Assembly: GCA_902491515.1 (NCBI GenBank)
Contig: CABUIC010000028.1
Location: 1 to 37,783, forward strand
Length of the DNA: 37,783 nucleotides
Direction of reading: 5' to 3'
From: an uncultured Porphyromonadaceae bacterium
GTDB lineage: Bacteria; Bacteroidota; Bacteroidia; Bacteroidales; Muribaculaceae
Positions 7,193 through 14,330 of this stretch are shown here, one piece after another. The notes beneath the pieces were generated by a model. The model was given only the letters and a program-made list of their open reading frames with translations, made no database searches and was not told the origin of the DNA. The translations under genes were made by a program, and so were the position numbers. Within the stretch, counting starts at the first letter, position 1. Each line of letters opens with the position of its first letter.

Positions 7193-7936
7193 ATGCAGAC
7201 AATCTCAATCAACTTCATCGTGCCGCAGGGCTGGCACGAGCTTTCCGATAAACAGCTCCGCTACGTTTATCTGCTACTCGCCAACGAGTTCGCGACCGAC
7301 GAGGTCAAGACCCTTTGCTTGCTTCAGTGGAGCGGCACAAAGGTTATCGGTCGCCAAGACAGCGGAGCTTACCTTCTCAAAAAAGGAAAGATCCTTTTTG
7401 AGGTTACGCCCCTGACCCTCGCCGAGCTGCTGCCGCATCTCGAATGGCTCGGCTCTCTGCCGACCGTGCCAGTGCGCATCTCCAAAATCAACCGCCAACA
7501 CGCTCTCCCGGCTGACTTCTCCGAAGTGCCGTTTGAGACGTTCATTATCTGCGATAACCTATATCAAGGTTATCTCCAGACGCAGAATGATGAACTGCTT
7601 GACCAACTCGGCGCTACGCTCTATGGCAAGTCTATGACTTTCAAGCCATACGAGCGCATCAACATCTTCTACTGGTTCGCCGCGCTCAAAGATACCTTCT
7701 CGCGCAAGTTCCCGGATTTCTTTCAGCCGATAGATGCCGCCACCGGCGGCAACCTTCTCGGCTCGTCAGCTTCATCGGTCGAGGACGCGATGAACGCTCA
7801 AATCCGTGCGCTCACCAAGGGCGATGTTACCAAGGAGGCCGAAGTTCTCGCTCTCGATACGCACCGCGCCCTCACGGAGCTTAACGCCCAGGCGAGAGAG
7901 TACAAGGAGTTAAACGCCAAAACCGCCTCCAAATGA
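7193..7936 (+). CDS. Phage structural or assembly protein, unknown
   Basis: A 247-residue protein starting M-Q-T-I-S-I-N-F-I-V. The open frame extends 38 codons upstream, but that part crosses a terminator and a promoter, so 7193 is the likely start. The N-terminal 90 residues are helical with H-E-L-S-D-K-Q-L-R-Y-V-Y-L-L; the last 60 residues are a charged helix rich in Ala, Glu and Lys. The helical, polar end and position between connector and neck genes would fit a tail-assembly or scaffolding role. Not recognised. It overlaps the next start by ATGA, so the genes at 7193-8851 form an operon. Confidence 0.55.
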   Translation: MQTISINFIVPQGWHELSDKQLRYVYLLLANEFATDEVKTLCLLQWSGTKVIGRQDSGAYLLKKGKILFEVTPLTLAELLPHLEWLGSLPTVPVRISKINRQHALPADFSEVPFETFIICDNLYQGYLQTQNDELLDQLGATLYGKSMTFKPYERINIFYWFAALKDTFSRKFPDFFQPIDAATGGNLLGSSASSVEDAMNAQIRALTKGDVTKEAEVLALDTHRALTELNAQAREYKELNAKTASK

Positions 7937-8433
7937 CAGCGCAACTGAATGGTCGTTGGGACGCATCGAAGTTCTTTGAACATCTTTGCGCCACCAACCG
8001 CCTCGCCCGGAAAGAAGGTTTTACCTTCTGCCGTGTGTCGGGGCTTGACGGCTTCGAGGAAGCTGTCAACGAGGCGCAGACCCAAACCGCCTTCGTCTGC
8101 GTCAGCGATATAGCCGACGGCTATACCGAATTGAACAATACGCCGCGCACTCGCCGCATCAAAACGGTGTTTTTCGCTATGCGCCACGCCGCCGAAGATA
8201 TGACAGCTCGCGCCGAGTGCATGGAAATCATGCGCGAATTGTTCCGGCAATTCATGTCGCGGCTTCTCCCTGAAAAGGTCAGGTTAGAGCAGAACTGCAT
8301 ATACCTTGACCCAAGAATATCGTTCAACGAGATTGACCGATATTTTTTCAACGGGGCCGCAGGGGCTTATTTCCAAATCGCCGTCGATGTGTTCACGGAT
8401 TTAAGATACAATCCTGATGAGTGGAGCGAATGA
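7933..8433 (+). CDS. Phage neck or tail completion-like protein, unknown
   Basis: A 166-residue protein overlapping the previous stop (ATGA) and the next start (17 bases). It has an alpha/beta pattern with V-C-V-S-D-I-A-D-G-Y, R-T-R-R-I-K-T-V-F-F-A-M-R, a long central helix and a beta-strand end F-Q-I-A-V-D-V-F-T-D-L. Proteins of this size and pattern next to an HK97-gp10-like gene are often tail terminators or neck proteins; this is by context only. Confidence 0.5.
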   Translation: MTAQLNGRWDASKFFEHLCATNRLARKEGFTFCRVSGLDGFEEAVNEAQTQTAFVCVSDIADGYTELNNTPRTRRIKTVFFAMRHAAEDMTARAECMEIMRELFRQFMSRLLPEKVRLEQNCIYLDPRISFNEIDRYFFNGAAGAYFQIAVDVFTDLRYNPDEWSE

Positions 8434-8851
8434 TAAGGAGCAGCTTGAAGCCCGACGTAAATACGTCCGTGCGTTCAACAGCACAATGGTAAAGATATGG
8501 CGCGAGCAAATCTCGCTCCTTGGTGTCGTTGACACAGGAGCGCTTTACCGCTCAACCGTCGGTGTGTCGCTGACTGCCGACGGCAAGTTCATCGACATAA
8601 CGCTCTCGCAAGCGTTCAACACCTACGGTCTGTTCGTTGACTATGGCACGGGGCGCAATACTCCGCGAGGAAACCCCGGCGACATTGGCAAAGCCAACGG
8701 TCGCAAACGCAAGCGTTGGTTCTCTCGCAAGTATTTCGCTTCGGTTATGAACATTCAGGAGTTCTACGCAGACTCCCTTGGCCAGGAGTTCTGCCGTGCC
8801 ATATCCAACGCTCTCAATCCCGACATCATGCGCCGGGCTGTAACTTTATAG
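8417..8851 (+). CDS. HK97 gp10-like phage neck/minor tail protein
   Basis: A 144-residue protein with V-D-T-G-A-L-Y-R-S-T-V near residue 40 and L-F-V-D-Y-G-T-G-R near residue 76. These are the two hallmarks of the HK97-gp10-like family, which acts at the head-tail junction during tail joining. A basic loop G-K-A-N-G-R-K-R-K-R-W follows. The start at 8417 overlaps the upstream gene. It is the last gene of the 7193-8851 operon, and a structured terminator region follows. Confidence 0.65.
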   Translation: MSGANDKEQLEARRKYVRAFNSTMVKIWREQISLLGVVDTGALYRSTVGVSLTADGKFIDITLSQAFNTYGLFVDYGTGRNTPRGNPGDIGKANGRKRKRWFSRKYFASVMNIQEFYADSLGQEFCRAISNALNPDIMRRAVTL

Positions 8852-8915
8852 CCGTTTCGATTGTTATAAATATACACTAACGAAGCCTCTGGACTACTCA
8901 ATAGGCAGACATACG

Positions 8916-8999
8916 AGGAAAGGCATATTTGAAGAAGGAGCCTAAAATTGCAAGATTTTAGACTTTCCCTGCGAAAATGTGGAAGCCTTTCCTCTTTTT
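8916..8999 (+). terminator. Long-range hairpin with inner stem and T-tail
   Basis: AGGAAAGGC (8916-8924) pairs perfectly with GCCTTTCCT (8985-8993), enclosing an inner hairpin CTAAAAT/ATTTTAG (about 8942-8948 with 8955-8961); CTTTTTT follows. This is larger than a usual terminator and could be a small RNA 3' end. Confidence 0.55.
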
Positions 9000-9016
9000 T
9001 ATGCCCTCGCTATGAG

Positions 9017-9697
9017 TCATTTCTTGATTTTAAGATAAGCATAGAGAAGCCAATCTCTGAACAAGTCGAGATTTACTTCTCCCATACAGGCCCAATGCTC
9101 GTATCGGTTTAAGAACAAACCGATAAGCGACCTTGGCACATGATATTTCTCGGCAATATCATCAAAATGATTGCCGACTTCATGCCGGAACATCTTTGCG
9201 TTTTCATAACTCGTCGAAAGTTGTTCAACCCAACAACTTTCGTAGTACCATTTCATTTGATCTTCTGTTCCTTCATAAGGGTTCACTTGCTCACCCTTAT
9301 AATAACGGCACATCGGAATCAATTTTTTCTTGCGACGTTCAAATCTGCGCTGAAAATTTGTCGGCCTCGATTCATAGGTTCTAAAGAACCATTTGACAAA
9401 TTCTTCGGCCTCACTGTATGCGCCGCCCCAATGCCTCCATCTGTTATACAACAGGGCAATCAGAGTTCGGGGCGTCAATGAATCAGCAAACTTTGATAAA
9501 ATCCCCAGTCGGGTCATTTCATCAATCTCCATATCCCAATTATCTTGATACATACGCTCAACCCAAAGTTGCTCGTAATGCCAAAATGGGGCAGGGTTTT
9601 CAACCGTAAAGGTTTCAAACTTCTTTTCGGGAAATTCCTTCTCGCCGTCATAAAACCGGCATCGAAGTATTCTGCTGTGTTCATCTTCCTGTTTCAT
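9017..9697 (-). CDS. Lone leftward moron with an internal duplication
   Basis: A 226-residue soluble protein encoded against the surrounding late genes, so probably a moron expressed in the lysogen. It contains two copies of one module: residues about 11-106 and 128-221. Both show C-R-(F/Y)-Y-x-G-E, an aromatic-rich E-x-x-W-V-E segment, a helix ending in P-R-(T/S)-L-I-(A/G)-L-(L/F)-x-N-R-(W/Y)-x-H-W, and an acidic-aromatic end with (V-K/R-D)-W. The pI looks mixed and no membrane segment is seen. I do not recognise the family. Its own promoter (TAATTTTG, minus 9709-9702) sits 4 bases before the ATG, so its mRNA would be leaderless. Superinfection exclusion or host-defence functions are common for such genes, but nothing in the sequence proves this. 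Confidence 0.65.
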   Translation of the reverse strand: MKQEDEHSRILRCRFYDGEKEFPEKKFETFTVENPAPFWHYEQLWVERMYQDNWDMEIDEMTRLGILSKFADSLTPRTLIALLYNRWRHWGGAYSEAEEFVKWFFRTYESRPTNFQRRFERRKKKLIPMCRYYKGEQVNPYEGTEDQMKWYYESCWVEQLSTSYENAKMFRHEVGNHFDDIAEKYHVPRSLIGLFLNRYEHWACMGEVNLDLFRDWLLYAYLKIKK

Positions 9698-9701
9698 ACC
9701 A

Positions 9702-9709
9702 CAAAATTA
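9702..9709 (-). promoter_or_regulatory. -7 box for the lone leftward gene
   Basis: On the minus strand TAATTTTG is followed by TGGT and ATG (9697), the same spacing as TAACTTTG-TGGC-ATG at 3044-3058. No clear -33 box is visible upstream. Confidence 0.55.
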
Positions 9710-9720
9710 CGAAATTTTTC

Positions 9721-9756
9721 TGTCTTTTCAGACGCTGAACCATAGCCATAACTTTG
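9721..9756 (+). promoter_or_regulatory. Phage promoter, family member 3
   Basis: TGTCTTTT at 9721-9728, 20 nt, TAACTTTG at 9749-9756; the ATG at 9777 follows after 20 bases. It is divergent from the leftward gene's promoter. Confidence 0.7.
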
Positions 9757-9776
9757 CTGTATAAATCAGCATCGCT

Positions 9777-10790
9777 ATGGCTATCGACGTTAAATCCATC
9801 ACTCAACTCATATCCGAGTTCCGCAAGTTGCAGACCAAAGACTCCATCACGCCGGAGTCATTGGGTTACATTCTGCAACGCCTTGCCGACCTGCTCGCTA
9901 CCGCCGGTACCTCGGAGACGGTCAACAGCATTCAGACCTTGCTCAACGGCTTCAAGGCCGCAGGTCAGGCGGTCGTGTCGCTCCAACAGGGCGCGGCCGA
10001 CCGCAATAATATCCTTGCCAACATCAAGACCGTTGACCTCGGCAACGGCTCTATCGGCAATGCCACAAACCATCTTTTCATACAACAGGCGACTACCGAA
10101 CGAGCCGGGGCAATGCGGGCGCAACAGGTTACTGACCTTAACAACGCCCGACGTGCCGTCGCCGATATTCAAAAAATTCTCGAAACGGTTCAAGCCAAAC
10201 TCGGCTTGACCGAGGGGAACAAGGGCTTGTATAACAGCGCCCAAATCCAAGTAACAGTCCAGGCAGGAAAACTTCGGATGTTGGGTGCGCAGCAGCTCAT
10301 AGCCGACGGTTACGTTCCTTACCTTTTCCGGCTCACGCGCAAGCGCAACCAGTGGGGCGACAAAGTTGCACTCGAAGCCGGTGCCCAGCAGAAGAAATAT
10401 TGTGCCGTCCGCAAAGGATGGAACCTTTACGGCTCTGTCTATTCCATATCCATCGCCTCGGACAACATAATCTCCTTCTCCACAAATCCGCACTCGCATC
10501 AGAGTCAGAAAGCCATCGGATATTCCTCGGCTCCTGACACGCTCGTTACGAGCTTCACCCGCAAGGACGGCACACCGACCTTCGGGTGGGGGCGCTCGTC
10601 GGTCAAACTCGTTGACCGCAAGAGCACCGCCAAGAAGCACCGCATGATCAGACTGCGCTTCGCTATCGGATTCGCCAAGAAAATCATGCCGGGCCGCTCG
10701 CTCATTACCACGGCAAACCTCGTAAGCTCGCTCGCCGAGTTCTCGCTTATCTACAATCCATCCACCAAGTCATGGCACTTCGGGAAGTAA
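9777..10790 (+). CDS. Putative tail fibre or adhesin protein
   Basis: A 337-residue protein. Residues 1-155 are a long polar helix region (S-E-F-R-K-L-Q-T-K-D, A-R-R-A-V-A-D-I-Q-K-I-L-E-T-V), suggesting a trimeric coiled stalk. Residues 160-337 are beta-rich, with many Tyr, Ser and Arg, ending Y-N-P-S-T-K-S-W-H-F-G-K. A coiled N-terminus with a beta C-terminal head is the usual plan of fibres and receptor-binding proteins. It has its own promoter of the late family and stands alone before a hairpin-rich gap and the lysis genes. The fibre assignment is inference. Confidence 0.45.
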   Translation: MAIDVKSITQLISEFRKLQTKDSITPESLGYILQRLADLLATAGTSETVNSIQTLLNGFKAAGQAVVSLQQGAADRNNILANIKTVDLGNGSIGNATNHLFIQQATTERAGAMRAQQVTDLNNARRAVADIQKILETVQAKLGLTEGNKGLYNSAQIQVTVQAGKLRMLGAQQLIADGYVPYLFRLTRKRNQWGDKVALEAGAQQKKYCAVRKGWNLYGSVYSISIASDNIISFSTNPHSHQSQKAIGYSSAPDTLVTSFTRKDGTPTFGWGRSSVKLVDRKSTAKKHRMIRLRFAIGFAKKIMPGRSLITTANLVSSLAEFSLIYNPSTKSWHFGK

Positions 10791-10811
10791 ACCCTAAACA
10801 TTTCGTGCCAG

Positions 10812-10859
10812 TGAGCGCAGAGCGGAGCTTGCTCCGGCTATGCCGAGCGCAGCCGAAAT
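10812..10859 (+). other. Conserved hairpin element, copy 2 (shared with 1772-1818)
   Basis: TGAGCGCAGAG, hairpin CGGAGC-TT-GCTCCG (10823-10836), then CTATGCCGAGCGCAGCCGA. Same flanks as the minus-strand copy at 1772-1818, with a different but paired stem. Confidence 0.5.
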
Positions 10860-10861
10860 CG

Positions 10862-10884
10862 ATGGAGCGTAGCTCCATAAAAAA
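10862..10884 (+). terminator. Hairpin followed by A-run
   Basis: Stem ATGGAGC/GCTCCAT (10862-10868 with 10872-10878), 3-nt loop, then an A-run. It could act as a terminator read leftward, or as part of the structured element that follows. Confidence 0.4.
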
Positions 10885-11014
10885 GATAGCCCTTGCGGTA
10901 AAGACCGCAAGGGGAATGCTATCCATTAAACTTCTTCCTGATAGCCCGACAGAAATCGCGGGGAGTGCTATCACACATACTTCGACACAGATAGCCCAAA
11001 AGGGAAATGCTATC
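10885..11014 (+). repeat. Three tandem GATAGC...GCTATC hairpins
   Basis: Three hairpins share the outer stem GATAGC/GCTATC: 10885-10923, 10940-10972 and 10990-11014. Each continues with CC near the left arm and GG(G) near the right arm, but the inner part differs in length (39, 33 and 25 nt overall). The first has a further 9-bp stem CCTTGCGGT/ACCGCAAGG. The constant stem with variable inside suggests a family of structured RNA units. Confidence 0.7.
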
Positions 11015-11024
11015 CCGCATCTGA

Positions 11025-11160
11025 CAGAGGTACACGGTTCACTTAGCTTGGTTTCACATCGTCGAGAGGTATCCGGTTTATATGAGCTTGTTTTTACTTG
11101 GTTGCAGAGGTATTCGGGTACATTAGCTTGGCTTTACATTCGTTGAGAGGTGTCCGGTTT
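11025..11160 (+). repeat. Four degenerate ~40-bp direct repeats
   Basis: AGAGGT starts at 11026, 11065, 11106 and 11146 (steps 39, 41 and 40). The consensus is roughly AGAGGTATCCGGTTT, then TAGCTTG near position 20 and TTTACATnGTTG at the end. They lie just upstream of the lysis cassette and may be binding sites. No CRISPR-like identical repeats or spacer layout. Confidence 0.6.
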
Positions 11161-11242
11161 TGGTAGCGTGAAATAAACTTGTCTTTCAACGCAAAGTTAC
11201 AAATAATTCTCCACATACACAACAGTTTAACTCACATTTTAT

Positions 11243-11530
11243 ATGGAAATTCGCAAACACTCATCGTCCTCTGGACGCTTGCCAGGCAAGAAACCAACTG
11301 TTCAGTTGCTTGCCGCCGTCCTCCTGATTGTCGTTGGCTGCGGTCTGCTCATTGCCGGATTTTGTGTGCCGCCCCCCGGCGAAATCCATAATTCTGTCCT
11401 TGTCGCCTTCGGCGAGATTCTGACTTTCGCGGGGGCAGTGTTCGGCATGAAGTATCACTATCAGTACGGGCACCGCCCGTCCGATAGCCAAAATCAATCT
11501 CATAATCCACAAGAACATGACAACCATTAA
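11243..11530 (+). CDS. Putative holin (two membrane segments)
   Basis: A 95-residue protein with a short basic N-terminus, two hydrophobic segments (about residues 20-42 and 50-72) separated by a short P-P-P-G-E loop, and a polar His/Asn/Gln-rich tail. This is the size and topology of small class II holins, which open the inner membrane to start lysis. It overlaps the endolysin gene by 14 bases and begins the lysis cassette. The sequence itself does not match a named holin family that I recognise; the call rests on topology and context. Confidence 0.65.
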   Translation: MEIRKHSSSSGRLPGKKPTVQLLAAVLLIVVGCGLLIAGFCVPPPGEIHNSVLVAFGEILTFAGAVFGMKYHYQYGHRPSDSQNQSHNPQEHDNH

Positions 11531-12131
11531 GAAAGGAAGCAGGGGCGACGCGGTCGCAACCCTGCAACGGAAGCTCAACCTTATCGCAGACGGCATTTTT
11601 GGCGCGATCACCGACGAGGCGGTGCGCGACTTCCAAAAATCCCACGGTCTCGCTGTCGATGGCATAGTCGGTCCGAAGACCTGGGCGGCTCTGGGCATCG
11701 GTTCGTTACCGAACACTCGCCGCATCGACAAGATAATCCTCCATTGCTCGGCTACGCCGGAGGGGAAGGATTTTACTGTCGAGCAAATCCGCCAGTGGCA
11801 TCTTGCCCGCGGCTTCTCCGACATAGGCTATCACATCGTCATCTACCGCGACGGCTCTATCCACAAGGGCAGACCCATCGAGCAGGTCGGTGCGCACACT
11901 ACGGGGCAGAACGCTCACTCTATCGGTATCTGCCTGATAGGTGGCTGTGCCGCAGACGGTAAAACGCCGAAGGACACTCGCACCGAAGCGCAGAAGGCCG
12001 CGCTTATCAAACTCGTTGCCGAGTTAAAGGCGAGCTATCCGTCGGCATCCGTCCACGGACACAACGAGTTCGCTGCCAAGGCTTGCCCTTCGTTCAACGT
12101 CCAAAAAGAGCCGGAGCTATGCGGTCGCTGA
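11517..12131 (+). CDS. Endolysin: PG-binding domain plus N-acetylmuramoyl-L-alanine amidase
   Basis: A 204-residue protein cleaving the amide bond between MurNAc and L-Ala in peptidoglycan during lysis. Residues 1-60 are a PG_binding_1 domain with L-Q-x-K-L, D-G-I-F-G and the closing V-D-G-I-V-G-P-K-T-W. Residues about 70-195 are an Amidase_2 (T7-lysozyme-like) domain: zinc ligands H76 (I-I-L-H-C-S-A-T), H182 (G-H-N-E) and C190 (K-A-C-P-S-F), with Y105 and K188 at the catalytic positions. The H182-to-C190 spacing of eight equals that of T7 lysozyme. No signal peptide, so export relies on the holin. It overlaps the holin and spanin genes. Confidence 0.9.
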   Translation: MTTIKKGSRGDAVATLQRKLNLIADGIFGAITDEAVRDFQKSHGLAVDGIVGPKTWAALGIGSLPNTRRIDKIILHCSATPEGKDFTVEQIRQWHLARGFSDIGYHIVIYRDGSIHKGRPIEQVGAHTTGQNAHSIGICLIGGCAADGKTPKDTRTEAQKAALIKLVAELKASYPSASVHGHNEFAAKACPSFNVQKEPELCGR

Positions 12132-12577
12132 TTCTTCTCCTTGCGCTGGCACTCATAACCTCGTGCCGCTCCCACAAGGAACTGCAACAGGATAAATCCC
12201 TCGCAGTCGATTCAGTCGCCCGGTCGGAGCATCACCGCACAATCGCCACGATTGACTCACTGATGCGCTCTACATCTTTCGACTTCGACACCCTCGAAGT
12301 CCAAGTAGAGCGTCCGACGGCATACGCCGAGAAGCCGGAGGTTATTCGGCTGAAAGCCACAAAGGGGCGCGTCATAGATCAGCGGCGTGTTCAGAGAAAT
12401 CAAGTCGAAGCCTACAATCAGCTCGATACGGTAGCGTATAAGAAATCCGCTGCCGAGGCTTCGACGGAACACACCGCCACAACGCGCCTCTATAATCCGC
12501 CTAACGGCACGGCAGTAGCCATCATCACAATACTTGTGATAGGCTGCCTAATCTACGTTTTCTATCGAAAACGCTGA
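12119..12577 (+). CDS. Putative spanin: lipoprotein with C-terminal membrane anchor
   Basis: A 152-residue protein. The start at 12119 is chosen because it gives a clean lipoprotein signal M-R-S-L-I-L-L-L with lipobox L-I-T-S-C (Cys16) and overlaps the endolysin end by 13 bases. The body is polar and helical; residues about 128-147 form a membrane segment (V-A-I-I-T-I-L-V-I-G-C-L-I-Y-V-F) followed by Y-R-K-R. An outer-membrane lipid anchor plus an inner-membrane C-terminal segment in one chain is the plan of unimolecular spanins such as T1 gp11, which fuse the two membranes in the last step of lysis. The role is inferred from topology and from its place after holin and endolysin. Confidence 0.7.
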   Translation: MRSLILLLALALITSCRSHKELQQDKSLAVDSVARSEHHRTIATIDSLMRSTSFDFDTLEVQVERPTAYAEKPEVIRLKATKGRVIDQRRVQRNQVEAYNQLDTVAYKKSAAEASTEHTATTRLYNPPNGTAVAIITILVIGCLIYVFYRKR

Positions 12578-12748
12578 CATTCAACACGCGCAGAGTAGAA
12601 GTTTTTTCATAAGTTGCAAGGCGAGTTGCCCGTGAGGGTAGCTCGTTTTGTTTGTACGTTCATCTTTTCAGACCCGCCCGGCTGGTGGCGAATGTCGGCC
12701 ATACTGACCTCAATACGTTCTCCGTTTGCTGCCTACATCCTTCCAAGT
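12578..12748. other. Gene-free lead-in to the tandem units
   Basis: No gene. Holds no strong terminator after the spanin gene, so late transcription from the lysis genes could run into the repeat units. Confidence 0.4.
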
Positions 12749-14330
12749 CCGAGCATCGTTGGTCGTAGGTTATGCCTTGCTCCACTTACGACTAACGACC
12801 GCTTCGGTTTTCGGGGCGATAGAGTGACATACCTTTCCGCTCACGTCCCTTCCTCCACAAGCCCCGCAGGGCAGTTCCGTCAGGGTCATTCCGAGCCTCC
12901 GTAAACTCCCGGCTCTCCATTCGTGGCTCCCAAGGCATTCACACTATCTTTGACGGCTACGTTCTCGCTTTCCGCCGACACCACTCCTTCGTCGTGGTGT
13001 TGGCCCGCTTCACTCCGCAGTCAACCCGAAACCTCCGCTTGCTTTTCCGACACGTAAGGACAGGCATCTGCGCTCCGTCCTCCAATCGGCACACTGCCGC
13101 TATTCGCCACCATCCTCCCACCCGAAAGAGGACTGATGAACGCACGGTGTTTTAGCCGGTGGCACTATGTTACACGCCCCGATGGGGCAGAGAGGATTTA
13201 TCGCCGTGAGCGGAATATCGTCGGCTTATGTTTCGGCCCCACCCGGAATGTGGCTCTCGCAATGGCATTTGACCGCTCATTACGTCGGTCGCTTGCATCC
13301 CAATACATTGTCTGCTCCGAGCATCTTTGTTCACGGCTGCGCTTCTCTCCGCTGTGAATAAAGACCGCTTCGGCCTTCCGGGGCGATAGATTGCTCCCGC
13401 CGGTCTCTCCATCCCTCCGTGACTTCCCTCGCTCGCTGCGGGTTCACTACGGGGTCGCTCCCTTTGGTTACAAACTATCTTTGCCGATTCCACTCCGCTT
13501 GCCTCACCGACACCTCCGGCGAGCCTACGGTGTCGGTGCGCTACGTTACATTGTCAACCCGGAAACCTCCGCTTGCTTTTCCGAGCCGCCAACGCCGGGC
13601 TGCTGCGTTCCCTCCTTCAATCGCACGGATGCCACACTTCAAGCCACGTTCCTCCCACCCATAGAGGATGAAGCCGCCGACATTCTGACGCACACGGCTA
13701 CCTTCGTCTATCGTCTGCGACGCCGCGCTACGCTTATATCACGCCCAAGGGCAGAGAGGATTATACGACGCCGGCCGATGTCAAGGGCAATGTTATCGAC
13801 CCTACCCGGAATGTGGAGATTGCCGTCTTAACGAACACTCCCTCCGTCAGTCATTTGCGTCCCCAGTCATCGCCGACCCCGAGCATCTTTGTTCACGGCT
13901 GCGCTTCTCTCCGCTGTGAATAAAGAACGCTTCGGCCTTCGGGTCGATAGATTGCGCCCTCCGGCTTGCCCTCCGCTTTCCCCCGACACCGCTCCTTCGT
14001 CACGGTGTCGGGCGCGTATGTCTGCACCTATGGTTACAAACTATCTTTGACGGCTACACTCTCGCTATCCCCGACACCTCCGGCAAGCCTACGGTGTCAG
14101 CCCGCTTCCGTTCCGCTGTCAACCCGAAACCTCCGCTTGCTTTTCCGGCTCGTCGATGCCGTGCCGCTGCTCTCCATCCTCCGGTCGGCGCGAGCCGCCA
14201 ATCTCCACGTTCCTCCCACCCATAGAGGATGTTGCCCTTGCCATTCAGTCCGTCGGCTTCCCTCATTCATCGTCTGCGACGCATAACCCCACGCCTCCTT
14301 CGTCGGCTCCCCAGGCCCCGATGGGCGATA
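12749..14330 (+). repeat. Tandem array of three ~565-bp non-coding units with conserved hairpins
   Basis: Units begin at CCGAGCATC 12749, 13317 and 13879 (periods 568 and 562); the third fades out near 14330. Shared blocks in the same order are: a stem near the start (12758-12767 with 12787-12796; 13330-13337 with 13351-13358; 13892-13899 with 13913-13920); CGCTTCGG-CTT-CGGG-CGATAGA; CTATCTTTG; a GACACC/GGTGTC hairpin; CAACCCGAAACCTCCGCTTG; the hairpin TCCTC-CCACCC-NNN-GAGGA (13113, 13650, 14211); and a GCCC/GGGC hairpin. Units 2 and 3 share a block of about 76 bp with three differences. Stems change in sequence but stay paired, and spacing between blocks shifts by single bases, which excludes a conserved reading frame. 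Confidence 0.75.

Noticed and set aside
10772..11146. A 124-codon open frame after the fibre-like gene
   Set aside because: It runs through the tandem hairpins and 40-bp repeats; its sequence is explained by those repeats.
11025..11160. A CRISPR array
   Set aside because: The repeats are diverged, only four in number and directly adjacent without unique spacers; no cas genes.
13317..13954. A template/variable repeat pair of a diversity-generating element
   Set aside because: The ~76-bp near-identical blocks of units 2 and 3 differ by three changes that are not adenine-specific; no reverse transcriptase is in the window and no coding target is present.
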